Source: Bidens hawaiensis (taxonomy: Eukaryota > Streptophyta > Magnoliopsida > Asterales > Asteraceae). Taken from it: 64,000 nt of DNA. Positions 20,194 through 30,438 of the stretch are shown in pieces (position 1 is the first letter of the stretch; each line of letters opens with the position of its first letter). Both the position numbers and the translations under genes were made by a program. The stretch lies in the NCBI GenBank assembly GCA_021521415.1, contig JAIQDT010006435.1, positions 113,662 through 177,661 on the forward strand, read 5' to 3'. The notes under the pieces are model-generated. The model saw nothing but the letters and a program-made list of their open reading frames with translations. It ran no database searches and was not told where the DNA came from.

Positions 20194-22122
20194 ATGAGGG
20201 CATGTGGTGGAGAGCCCGGTCCTAGCTCGGGCACGGGGATTTGGCGTTGCCCCTTTAAAAATTTTCATGTTTGCAAAGATGGTATCCCAGGATACAAGGG
20301 GTACTCTAGGTTACTCATGCATTTTCAGCAGGATCACTTCAATGTAAAGGAAATGAGAGATCAGTTAAAGGAGCGTCTTGCTTCGGACTTGGAACTCTAC
20401 AATGACGTTGTCGAAACCTTGCGCTTGCTTAAGAACTGGTTATGCGGGGAATGCATGGCCCTGCATGCCTTGAATAGGCATTGTCTGCACGGAAAAGAAG
20501 TTGTTAAATGCACCCCACGTGCAGGAGGCGACTTTGATTTTATTGTGGGGATTGGTCAGTCTGAGACGTTTTTGGTAGAACTTGGGAGTGGTCAGTCTGA
20601 GACGTTTTTGGTAGATGTCGCTCTCCTTGAGCGCGTCCTCGCCATTCCTATTGCCACTTTCAAGAGTATCCCGCCCGTGTGTCGCATGGCTTTTTCCCAG
20701 GCTTTGTCAGGGGGGCTCCGTAAAGTGGTGGATGCCCCGAGGTCTATTGAGGCTTGGGTTAAACTTTTGTTGTTGCCTCGTTGCACGTTACGTGTTGTCA
20801 AACCGGCTACCAGGCAAGAACGAAGGTCCGGTAACAGGAAATCGCTTCAATGTAGCTCCATTATGCGGGCTTTGGCTGTTTGGAAAGATGGGGCAGGTTT
20901 AGAAGAGTTCGTGCTACCGCTCCTTGAACTTCCAGTGATGTGGGATTGCCAACATAAAGAAGAGGGAGGGGGCAATATCAAGCAGTGCCTCCAGAAGGTA
21001 GCGGACGGCCATTACACAGCGGCGATCAAAGTCCAGTGTTCATCCGGGGTCGCGCCTGCCGGGGGGGGGGATAATTTGAGAGCATTGATTGATATCCTGT
21101 GGTGGACCCCCCGACCATGCCCTCCGTCGTGCCATCGGAACCAGCATTGCATATGGACGGTGATTGTGTGTTGGAATGTATTAAAACCTTCCCGAAAGGT
21201 ACATCTTGTGGGAGGGATGGTTTGCGGGCCCAACATATTTTAGACGCTTTCTGTGGCCAGGGGTCTCTGACCGCCTCCGGGCTCTTAAAGGCCATCACTG
21301 ATGTTGTCAACTTGTGGCTTGGGGGGCTTTGTCCAAAAGTTCTAGCGAAGTTCATTGCTTAGGCACCGTTGACCCCCCCTGTTGAAGCCTTACAATGGAA
21401 TTAGACCCATCGCAGTGGGGGCCATTTGGAGAAGATTGGTGTCGAAAGTCGCTATGAGTAAAATAGGGAAAAAGGTTGCTGCTTATCTAGGGGATTTCCA
21501 ATTCGGGGTTGGGATCCCTAATGGGGCAGAAGCGGTATTGCATAGTGCTAACAGATTTTTGAGCGTGTTTCATTCTGACGAGTCCCTGGCTATGCTCACT
21601 GTTGATTTTTCTAATGCCTTCAACGAGGTGGATCGGACGACCCTTCTCAGGGAAGTTAGCTGCATATGTCCATCCATCTTCCCATGGGTCCAGTTTTTAT
21701 ATGCCCGCCCCGCCCGTTTATATGTGGGGGATACTCATATCGGGGCTTTTACTAGGGTGCAGCAAGGGGACCCCCTTGGCCCTCTTCTTTTTGCGTTGGT
21801 CCTTCATCCGCTCATCCTTAGGGTGCAGGGGACCTGTCCCTTGCCCTTCCATGCTTGGTATTTAGACGATGGCACTATTATTGGTAAGGCTGAGGAGGTC
21901 GCTAGAGCGTTGGGCATTATTCGCTCAGAGGGGGCGTCTCTAGGGCTTAGGCTTAATATTCGAAAAACAGAGGTTTTTTTGCCGTCATGTGATGATTCGA
22001 AGAAAGTGTTGGGTTTGTTCCCTAGAGAGATTAGCAGGCCTGCGATGGGAGTTAAACTCTTGGGGGAGCGGTTAGTCGGGATGCAGGGTTTATTCGGTCT
22101 TTGGCAACTAAAAGAGCTTTGA
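20194..22122 (+). pseudogene. Non-LTR retrotransposon ORF: C2H2 finger and reverse transcriptase (decayed)
   Basis: The N-terminus has a C2H2-like finger (RCPFKNFHVC, then HFQQDHF). The RT follows with FPKGTSCGRDGLRAQHIL, GIRPIAVGAIWRRL, TVDFSNAFNEVDR, QQGDPLGPLLFALVL and the catalytic YLDDG at about 21857-21871. The order is that of non-LTR (LINE-type) RTs, with no protease or integrase. The frame shifts at the G10 run (about 21061-21070), again at the C7 run (about 21373) and near 22070, and there is a TAG at 21360. A nearly exact 57-bp duplication (GGTCAGTCTGAGACGTTTTT) lies at about 20551-20615. It belongs to a family common in plant annotations as uncharacterised RT proteins. Confidence 0.75.
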
Positions 22123-23108
22123 GGGCGGTTGAACTTATGAAACGCCAGCCGGACCTGAGGGACCCCCAAAGTGAGCTCCTTTTGTTACGCTCGTGCATGG
22201 GGGTTGCTAAGTTAGTGTTTGGGCTCTGGACCTGTCAACCTAAACATGTCAAAGAGGCTGTGTCCATCTTTGATGCGGGCCTGCGGGGGGTAATTGAAGA
22301 TATTGTTGTGTGTGGAGGACCGCATTTTGGGGACCTCCAGTGGAAGTTGGCTTCCTTCCCTATGCATGGCGGAGGCTTAGGAATTTTCTCAGCTGAGTAT
22401 GTCTCCGCATATGCATTTATGGCTTCCAAGTCTCAGTCGTGGAAATTGCAAGACCACGTCTGCGAAACGCTGGTGTTACGGGGGTAGATCCTGACTACTC
22501 TTTTGCACTTGATAATATTGGAACAACTCTCCTAAACCTTGATATAGGCGGTTTTACTGATAAGGAGACCGCCGCCAAGAAACCTCAACAAACCTTGGCG
22601 AGTGCTCTATATGGTAAACACGTACATGATTTGGAGGAGCGATTCGATATGACCCCGAGACAAAAGGCAGTTTTAGCTTGTCTCAAGGGGGCTCATGCCC
22701 AGGATTTTTGACTGTTGTGCCCATTGAAGGTCTTAGGCAACGGATGTCGGCAGTTGAATACAGAGCCATCCTTAAATACCAGCTTATGATTCCCCTTTTC
22801 CCTCCAGATGAATTATGCCCCATGTGTAAAAAAACTTGTTTGGATAGATTCGGTGAGCATGCCCTCCAGTGTAAGGAATTGCCGGGATTCAAGTATCGTC
22901 ATGACTGGGTTAGAGATGTGTTATGGGATGTGCTTAGACGTGCCGGGATCTCAGCCAAGAAAGAGGCACCTGTTAACTTTTTGACTGATCCGCGTGAGGG
23001 AAGATCTACACTGCGTCCTGCTGATGTTCTTGTGTTTGGCTGGGCAGGGGGTAAGCATGCGTGTGTCCCTGTTGGTGGGGCTGAGAGACAGTGGCTTCGT
23101 ACCTGGAC
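22101..23108 (+). pseudogene. Non-LTR retrotransposon ORF: thumb and restriction-like endonuclease region (decayed)
   Basis: It continues the RT protein in three frames (22101-22487, 22439-22711, then from about 22700). After a thumb region (SELLLLRSCMG, FGDLQWKLASF, GGGLGIFSAEY) comes a CCHC-type cluster, CPMCKKTCLDRFGEHALQC, then KYRHDWVRDVL and RPADVLVFGW. That order (CCHC, R/K-H, PD/PAD) resembles the C-terminal restriction-like endonuclease of R2-type elements. A small deletion near 23060 removes residues after KHACV and shifts frame, so the downstream acidic residue expected for catalysis is missing. At 23108 the gene is cut by gypsy element A; it resumes at 32500. Confidence 0.65.
23104..23108. 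repeat. Target site duplication TGGAC (left copy) of element A
   Basis: TGGAC immediately precedes the LTR start TGTGACATC and is repeated at 32500-32504 immediately after the 3' LTR. The interrupted non-LTR coding sequence continues across the joined site. Confidence 0.92.
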
Positions 23109-23459
23109 TGTGACATCTGCCCTGATCCGACCCGACCCAGGTACCCGTTTCCCTGACCCGATCCCTTTCTTTTATGATTTAATATTTATTTATACCTATA
23201 CTTTATTTATAATAATAATAATATATAATTTCCTTCCCGCCTCTTTCTCTCTCTTTTTCTTTCCGCCGTCCCGTCCCTCTCCTCTCTTTCCGCCTTCTTT
23301 TCCCTCTTGTCGCCGTCCCGCCCTTAAGCCTTGTTTCCCTCTTTTTCTAACTCTTTTGTTCCTTCCCGCCTAAGGTTGTCTGCGCAGCTCCACGCGCCAG
23401 ACTCCCTTACAAGGAATCCTGCGTGAAGACCATCTGTTCCTGCGATACGCGAGACGAAC

Positions 23460-23715
23460 TCTTCTCGCAGCGCGCTAAGAATTGTAATTCTTCCCGCAGC
23501 GCGCTAAGAACGGTAGTTCTTCCCGCGACGCGCTAAGGATTTGTAGTTCTTCTCGCAGCGCGCTAAGAATCGTAGTTCATCCCTCGACGCGCGAAGAATT
23601 ATAGTTCTTCCCGCGGCGCGCGAGGAATTCTAGTTCCTCCCGCGGCGCGCTAAGAAATGTGATTCTTCCCGCGACGCGCTTAGAAATGTAGTTCTTTCCG
23701 CGACGCGTTAAGGTT
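23460..23715 (+). repeat. 29-bp tandem repeats in LTR A
   Basis: About nine units of the type TTCTTCCCGCGACGCGCTAA plus 9 nt repeat in tandem. The core [AG]CGCGC is CpG-dense and partly self-complementary. The array lies about 450-700 bp upstream of the TATA box, in U3. The same array is at 30790-31045 in the 3' LTR. Confidence 0.8.
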
Positions 23716-24151
23716 GTTTCTGTCTGCCTTCGCGCTCGCTCTCTTGACCTTCTGTGTCTGCCTTCGCGCCTTAGCCTTCTCGCGCTTACCCCTTTTGAGT
23801 TCTGTTGAATCTAGCCGTTGCTTTTGTGTTGTCTTATCTTTTGTACTGTTGACCTAATCTGCTTTGTCTGAAAAGTTACTTTCGGCGCAGCATGCGCACC
23901 AACCCCATTGGTTGGCAGATAAAGTGACTGACATTATCTTTTGAGATCTGCTTTTTCCATGCTTGACCAGTACCTTTATCTGACCCGCCCATGCTTTTTA
24001 CTGTTCCCTGTCAGCTTTATCTTGCCTCTGCAGCTGCCATATCTTTCCATATCTTTTGCTTTTGGATTCTTATGCTTTTTGATATCTTTTGCTTGATCCT
24101 GTTAATGACCTTTTCCCTTTTTTTCTGGATTTATGTCTCCTAGGGTTTCTC

Positions 24152-24159
24152 TATAAATA
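24152..24159 (+). promoter_or_regulatory. TATA box of LTR A
   Basis: TATAAATA, followed within about 50 bp by an A/C-rich start region and a CT-rich leader. This is the most likely core promoter for the element transcript. The 3' LTR copy is at 31482-31489. Confidence 0.65.
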
Positions 24160-25172
24160 ATAATAATATTTTCATAACACTACACACACAAAACACTTAA
24201 TCTCTCTTATTCTCTCTTGCTCCTTGCTCTCTCTGCCGCCTCCTCTCTGCCTCCGTCGTCCTCTCCGTTCTGCCTTGCCTTTCCGGTATATATATAATAA
24301 TTTGTTTAAGTTACTTATTAATTATGCTAACTTATAATCAAGACTTAAACAGATCGTTAAAACAATAATCTTTAATTATAGGTTAACTTGAGCTTGTTTA
24401 AAGTTGGTTCTTGCTTTATCTTACACCGCAACTTTATCAAGTGAGTAATCTCGTACCTAATCCCTTTTTGCTTTTTTTTACGTTTTGGGATGTTCATGTG
24501 TTCATACAAACTTAGAGTCTTAAACTTGTTTATGAACTTTAGTCGCGCAGTATCCCATGTGTTGAGGACGTAGACTTGGCTGTTTATTTGTATGTGTGGA
24601 TCATTAACCGCTTTGTTCGGTCTATTCCGCAGTTTTCATGGTACCATTAGATGAACACGGGAGAACTATCGTTTATGATTTTCTCTTTTGTATACACATG
24701 CACAGTTTGTCTTGTTTGTGAGCTCAATTGTGAGCACTGGCAGTCTTATGAATCTTAGAGTTGGTCCCGATCAGATTACACCCTTGTTGAAAACCAGACA
24801 TACACATGTTGCGCGCAGATTTATTGTTATCTATGTATTGTATTAAACTTGATTTCTCACCAACACGCAAGTGTTTGACGTTTATTTTAACACATGTTCA
24901 GGTTTGCAGTAGCTGTTTTGGAGCTTGTGGACACGTAGGAAGTTTTCTTTATTTTGGACCTAGATTAAAATGTATCAAGACAAGTTATTACTGTTCGAAT
25001 ATTTTGATCTATAATATATTGATTTATGTTGGTTTATTTATATCTTATGTATACGTTGCGCATGCGTGAATGAATATATTTATTAAATATTGACACCCAA
25101 TAGTGTCACGAGTAATGAAACAATATGTGGCGCCCCGATGTATAATCCGCCTTTGGTCGGGGTGTTACAGAT

Positions 25173-25184
25173 TGGTATCAGAGC
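25173..25184 (+). promoter_or_regulatory. Primer binding site of element A
   Basis: TGGTATCAGAGC, 3 nt after the LTR end, is a perfect match to the complement of the initiator tRNA-Met 3' end. Confidence 0.92.
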
Positions 25185-25414
25185 TCGTTGACTTTAGGAT
25201 AGGTGGTTAGACGTAACGGCCTAGAATACCTAAGAGTCCCTTCTCGCGCATGAGAGAAATCTCATGTTTGCGCGCTTATTGTTAATTACTCGTTATTTAT
25301 GAATATGCTCGCGTTTGCGCAGTATATGATTTTATTTCGCGATATTTCGATTTTTGTTGAATTTCGATTTTTATTGATTTTCTTACATATTCGTTTGTTG
25401 GGATTGAAAATCCG

Positions 25415-25655
25415 AAAAGTCATGGTGATACATGAATAGTTGATTTTCAATTTCCATTTACGATTATGATCTGAGGTTGGAGACTTGAAAAGTCATGGTG
25501 ATGCATGAATTGTCAACCTCCAATACTCATTTTCTTGTATATTTTATATTGAAGATTGAAAAGTCATGGTGATACATGAATCGTCAATCTCCAATACTCG
25601 TTTGCTCGTATATTTTAAATTGGGAATTCGGAAAGTCATGGTGATACATGAATTG
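25415..25655 (+). repeat. Four leader repeats with stem-loops in element A
   Basis: The phrase GAAAGTCATGGTGATACATG, or a close variant, occurs four times, about 70 bp apart. TCATG and CATGA arms lie at 25420/25431, 25493/25504, 25564/25575 and 25636/25647, each enclosing a 6-nt loop (GTGATA or GTGATG). The repeats sit between PBS and gag, where dimerisation and packaging signals are usually found. Confidence 0.7.
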
Positions 25656-25815
25656 TCGATTCTTGATTCGAATTTGTTACCTCTATTAAGTCTGCATTTA
25701 GGGTCATTTATTTTACTTCAACTTTTGATAGTATCTAACTCCGTGAAACCAAGCTTTTCGAGGTTATACCTTGTGCTAAAACCAAGATATTAACTAAAAT
25801 TAAAATTTTTATAGA

Positions 25816-28425
25816 ATGCCTCCGCTATCTCGCCGATTTCAGAGAAGAGAAGCCTCGCGCATGCGTAGACAGCAACGTTCCCAGGAAATGGCCGCCGCAA
25901 TAGCCCAAGCCTTGAGCCAAAACAATACCTCCAGTTATAACATTAAGTCCTTCAACGCGGGTAACCCTCCAAAGTTCACAGGTCTTGAAGGAGCCACCGT
26001 GATGCTCCAGTGGCTTGAGAAGATTGAAAACACTTTCCTCCATACCCAATGCCCCTCAGACAGACGAACCCTGTATGCTTCCAGTGTCCTGGAATCTAGA
26101 TCGCTTACATGGTGGAATGGAGTAGCTCATGCGCGTGGCGCAGAGGCTGCTTCTAGCATGACATGGGAGGAATTCAAGGAAATTCTTACGCGAGAATTCT
26201 GCCCTCCCAACGAAGTTAAGCGCCTGGAGGAGGAATTTTGGAACTTGAAGCAGAACAGCGGTGAAGCGCGCGAGTACGCGACGCGCTTCCACGAGCTAAG
26301 CTTACTGGTCCCTCACCTTGTTACCCCTTCCCGCCGAGCCATAGAGAAATTCCTTGGGGGTCTCCCCATGGAAATTCAAGATTCTGTATGGGCCAGAAAC
26401 CCAGTAACCCTCTCTGACGCCATCGAGTTGGCCGCTGTGCTCAGCGACAACCATGTCAGAGCAGGAACCCTGTTCCTGCAGGAGTCTGAGAAGACCAAAC
26501 CCGCCAAGACTGTCCCTGAACCAACAGAAACCAAACCAGAACCCTCAAACCGTAACAACCTCAAGCGCAGGCGCAAAGCCTATGCGCTTACCAGCCCACC
26601 CATAGTCCAGCAACCCGCATACCAACTTCCAGTTTATGCGCCTAACCCTCTGTCAGCCTACCCAACTCCCCTTATAGTCCACAACTATACCTTAACCAAT
26701 CCCGTACTCCCTGCCCCTCCACCTAAGAAACCTTACACAGGAAACCATCCCTTTTGCCCAACCTGTAGATTTCACCACCCAACCCAAACCCCGTGTCGAC
26801 AATGTAACCGATGTGGCCGCATTGGTCACTCTGCCGAATACTGTAGAGTCCCTCTCGCCAATCCAATTGCGCCAACACCACCAATCTACCCGCAGAACCC
26901 ACAACCAACCTACCAAAACCCACGACCCAGATCGTGCTTTAACTGCGGTGATCCTAGTCATTTCCGGAACGCGTGCCCGAGACTACAAGTTCAGATTACA
27001 CAAGCGAATCCGGTAAACCAGATTTCGAACCAAGTGACGCGTGGACGAGCTTTTAACATAACCGCGCACCAAGCGCAAGCGATTAATGATGTAGTTAATG
27101 GTACATTTTTGCTTAACGGATTTTATGCTTCTGTACTTTTTGATACTGGCGCCGATCGAAGTTTTATCTCTCGCGTCTTCGAGCAGAAGCTTGCGCGACC
27201 GCGCAGCGATTTAAAAGAGGATTTTTCAGTTGAATTGGCTAATGGTGAAACTGTTTTAATTAACTCGGTGATTAAAGATTGTACGCTTAACCTTAACGAA
27301 AACGATTTTCTGATCGACCTCATCCCCATGCCTCTTGGAAGCTTTGATGTCATTATTGGTATGGACTGGCTTTCGAAGAATCGCGCCGAAGTTATTTGCG
27401 CCAAGAAATTGATTCGCATACCTCGAGAGAATGGTGATCTTCACATCTACGGCGAAAAACCCTCCAGTGGTCTTAAGCTTATGTCTTGCGCCGAAGCCCA
27501 AAGACTCGTGCGAAAAAGGTGTATTGCATTCTTAGCTCATGTGGTTAAACCTGCTGAAGAAAAGAAGCTTCGCGATATCCCTGTTGTGCGTGATTTTCCT
27601 GAAGTTTTTCCTGATGATCTTCCTGGTATCCCTCCCGCTCGTGAAGTCGAGTTCCGTATTGATCTTGTCCCTGGTGCTTCCCCCGTAGCTAAATCTCCTT
27701 ACCGTCTTGCACCCGCTGAGATGCAAGAATTGGCCAGCCAACTTCAAGAGTTGACTGCTAAAGGATTCATTCGCCCTAGCTCTTCGCCCTGGGGTGCTCC
27801 GGTGTTGTTCGTTAAAAAGAAAGATGGATGGTTTCGCATGTGTATTGATTACCGCGAGTTGAACAAACTCACCATTAAGAACCGGTATCCCTTACCGCGT
27901 ATTGACGACCTTTTTGATCAACTCCAAGGTGCCTCTTGTTTTTCTAAGATTGATCTCCGCTCTGGCTATCACCAGTTGCGCATCCGCGATGGAGATGTTC
28001 CGAAAACTGCTTTTCGAACTCGTTATGGCCATTTTGAATTCTTGGTCATGTCCTTCGGTTTAACCAACGCACCCGCCGTTTTCATGGATCTAATGAACCG
28101 GGTGTGTAGGCCTTTCTTGGATAAATTCGTGATTGTGTTTATCGATGATGTTCTGGTGTATTCTAAGACCAAGGCCGAGCATGAGCAACATCTCCGATTG
28201 GTATTGCAAAAGCTTAGAGCTGAGCAACTCTATGCTAAGCTTTCCAAATGTGAATTCTGGTCTGATGAAGTACAGTTTCTTGGCCATGTTGTGAACAAGA
28301 TGGGTATTCATGTCGACCCATCCAAGATTGAAGCAATCAAGAACTGGATTACGCCATCCTCTCCTTCTGAGATCCGTTCCTTTCTGGGCTTATTTCGAAC
28401 TTCTCGAAGATCGCTTTGCCTTTAA
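25816..28425 (+). CDS. Element A gag-protease-RT polyprotein, first part
   Basis: 869 codons from ATG at 25816, the first Met after the leader. Capsid region (residues about 45-215): [24 protein letters not shown] and [13 protein letters not shown]. Two CCHC knuckles follow: C330/C333/H338/C343 and C374/C377/H382/C387. Protease [11 protein letters not shown] has its catalytic Asp at about 443. RT spans about 610-850, with [31 protein letters not shown] and the catalytic FIDD (Asp 777/778). The frame ends at FLGLFRTS because about 22 nt encoding the AGYYRRF region are missing at 28392/28393. The last 11 codons are therefore out of frame. The protein makes the capsid and copies element RNA in particles. 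Confidence 0.92.
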   Translation: MPPLSRRFQRREASRMRRQQRSQEMAAAIAQALSQNNTSSYNIKSFNAGNPPKFTGLEGATVMLQWLEKIENTFLHTQCPSDRRTLYASSVLESRSLTWWNGVAHARGAEAASSMTWEEFKEILTREFCPPNEVKRLEEEFWNLKQNSGEAREYATRFHELSLLVPHLVTPSRRAIEKFLGGLPMEIQDSVWARNPVTLSDAIELAAVLSDNHVRAGTLFLQESEKTKPAKTVPEPTETKPEPSNRNNLKRRRKAYALTSPPIVQQPAYQLPVYAPNPLSAYPTPLIVHNYTLTNPVLPAPPPKKPYTGNHPFCPTCRFHHPTQTPCRQCNRCGRIGHSAEYCRVPLANPIAPTPPIYPQNPQPTYQNPRPRSCFNCGDPSHFRNACPRLQVQITQANPVNQISNQVTRGRAFNITAHQAQAINDVVNGTFLLNGFYASVLFDTGADRSFISRVFEQKLARPRSDLKEDFSVELANGETVLINSVIKDCTLNLNENDFLIDLIPMPLGSFDVIIGMDWLSKNRAEVICAKKLIRIPRENGDLHIYGEKPSSGLKLMSCAEAQRLVRKRCIAFLAHVVKPAEEKKLRDIPVVRDFPEVFPDDLPGIPPAREVEFRIDLVPGASPVAKSPYRLAPAEMQELASQLQELTAKGFIRPSSSPWGAPVLFVKKKDGWFRMCIDYRELNKLTIKNRYPLPRIDDLFDQLQGASCFSKIDLRSGYHQLRIRDGDVPKTAFRTRYGHFEFLVMSFGLTNAPAVFMDLMNRVCRPFLDKFVIVFIDDVLVYSKTKAEHEQHLRLVLQKLRAEQLYAKLSKCEFWSDEVQFLGHVVNKMGIHVDPSKIEAIKNWITPSSPSEIRSFLGLFRTSRRSLCL

Positions 28426-30404
28426 CAGCTCTAACGCACAAAGGTAAACCGTATATTTGGGGCTCGAAGCAAGAAGAAGCCTTTCTAACGCTCAAGCGTT
28501 TGTTGTGTGAAGCTCCTGTTCTTGCGCTACCTGAGGGTAATGATGATTTTGTCGTGTACTGCGATGCCTCCAACCAAGGTCTCGGTTGTGTTCTTATGCA
28601 ACGAGGCAAGGTTATCGCTTACGCATCAAGGCAACTCAAGGTTCACGAAAAGAATTATACAACTCACGACCTCGAACTTGGTGCAGTTGTTTTTGCCTTG
28701 AAGATCTGGAGACACTACCTTTATGGTACTAAGTGTATCCTTTACACCGACCATAAAAGCCTTCAGCATATCTTTGATCAAAAGGAACTTAACATGAGGC
28801 AACGCCGATGGAACGAACTCATCAGCGATTACGATTGTGAGATCCGGTATCATCCTGGTAAGGCTAATGTGGTAGCCGATGCGCTCAGCCGAAAACCCTG
28901 CCAGCTTAACTGTATTTTGCCGCGCACGCAGCTTCACTTTGCGCCGATCCAAAGCAACCTTGAATCGCGTATTCGTGACGCGCAGCGCGCATCCATCAGT
29001 AATGGTAGCCTTCGCGCCGAGTTAGCGTGTGGCGCGGAAGCACATTTTGTGCCCAATCTGAGTGGAATTCTCTGCTATCTTAATCGCATCTGGATTCCCT
29101 TTGATGAGAATCTTCGCGCTGATATCCTGTGTGAAGCGCATAAATCTCGGTATTCTATTCATCCCGGCGCTGATAAGATGTACAAGGATTTGCGCATTAC
29201 TTATTGGTGGCCCGGTATGAAGAAGGATATTGCTGTGTTCGTAGCTAAATGCCTGACTTGTTCTAAAGTAAAAGCTGAACACCAACGCCCATCTGGTTTG
29301 CTCGAACAACCAGAAATTCCTACGTGGAAATGGGAATGTGTAGCGATGGACTTTATTACCAAGTTACCTTTGACAGCAAGCAAACATGATAGCATTTGGG
29401 TAATAGTGGATCGATTGACTAAGTCTGCTCACTTTCTGCCCATTCGTGAAAACTACCGTGTTGAGCATCTCGCGCAGCTTTATGTCAAGGAAATTGTCTG
29501 CCGCCATGGTACTCCTTTGAGCATCATATCCGATCGCGATGGCCGTTTTATATCTCGCTTTTGGAAATCTCTCCAATCTGCACTAGGAACTCGCTTGGAC
29601 ATGAGTACGGCATATCATCCCCAGACTGACGGACAGTCTGAGCGAACTATTCAAACTCTTGAGGATATGCTCCGATCTTGTGTTCTTGATTTTGGAGGTA
29701 ATTGGGATTCGCACCTGCCTTTGATCGAGTTCTCTTATAACAACAGCTATCATTCCAGTATCGGTATGGCCCCATTTGAAGCACTTTACGGTCGTAAATG
29801 CCGCTCCCCGATCTGTTGGAGCGAAGTGGGTGAAACTCAAATCACAGGACCCGAACTTGTTCAAGAGACAACCGATAAAATCGCCAAGATCCGTGATCAT
29901 CTGCTGACTGCCAGAAGCCGACAGAAGAGTTATGCAGATCGTAGGCGAAAGCCTCTCGAATTTCAAGTTAGTGATCTTGTTCTCCTCAAAGTGTCGCCTT
30001 GGAAAGGTGTTGTCCGCTTTGGGAAGAAAGGTAAGCTTGCTCCTCGTTATGTTGGTCCATTTAAGATTCTCGCGCGTGTAGGAAAAGTTGCCTACAGACT
30101 TGACCTGCCGCCCGCGCTCAGTAATGTGCATCCAACGTTCCATGTATCCAATCTCAAGAAGTGTTTAGCTGACGAGAACCTTCACGTTCCACTTGATGAA
30201 GTTCAAGTTGATGAAACTATGCATTTTGTTGAGAAGCCTGTTGAGATTCTGGATCGCGAGGTTAAGCAAACCAAGCGCAGTCGTATCCCTATCGTGAAAG
30301 TTCGTTGGGAGTCCAAGCGCGGAGCCGAGTTTACATGGGAAAGGGAAGATCAAATGAAGATCAAGTACCCGCACCTGTTCTCTGCGCAACCTACTTCGAG
30401 ATAA
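28393..30404 (+). CDS. Element A RNase H-integrase polyprotein, second part
   Basis: Homology resumes directly after the deletion ([13 protein letters not shown]). The first available ATG is at 28416, but it is not a native start. RNase H has [16 protein letters not shown] (first catalytic Asp kept), [16 protein letters not shown] and [20 protein letters not shown]. Integrase has an HHCC-type domain ([11 protein letters not shown], then CLTCSKVK), a core with [17 protein letters not shown] and [10 protein letters not shown], and a C-terminal domain ending in [27 protein letters not shown] and KYPHLF. That tail is chromodomain-like, as in chromoviruses. The natural stop is at 30402-30404. It is intact apart from its separation from RT. 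Confidence 0.9.
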
Positions 30405-30424
30405 ATTTCGGGACGAAATTTCTT

Positions 30425-30438
30425 AAAGTAGGGGAGAC
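30425..30438 (+). promoter_or_regulatory. Polypurine tract of element A
   Basis: AAAGTAGGGGAGAC directly precedes the 3' LTR. It is preceded by ATTTCGGGACGAAATTT, a self-complementary stretch. Confidence 0.8.

Larger units (their letters stand above)
23109..25169 (+). repeat. 5' LTR of gypsy element A
   Basis: It begins TGTGACATC and ends GGTGTTACA, 2061 bp. It contains a pyrimidine-rich block (23230-23370), a tandem array of about 29 bp units (23460-23715), a TATA box (TATAAATA, 24152-24159) and a CT-rich leader (24205-24290). The short open frames inside are not credible genes. The 3' LTR is an almost identical copy at +7330. Confidence 0.92.

Noticed and set aside
24806..25069. 87-codon frame present in both LTRs of element A (also 32136-32399)
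   Set aside because: It lies in LTR downstream of the TATA box, shows no domain, and is duplicated only because the LTR is.
29583..30143. Long minus-strand open frame opposite integrase of element A
   Set aside because: It is a shadow of the well-supported plus-strand integrase; the codon pattern follows the sense gene.
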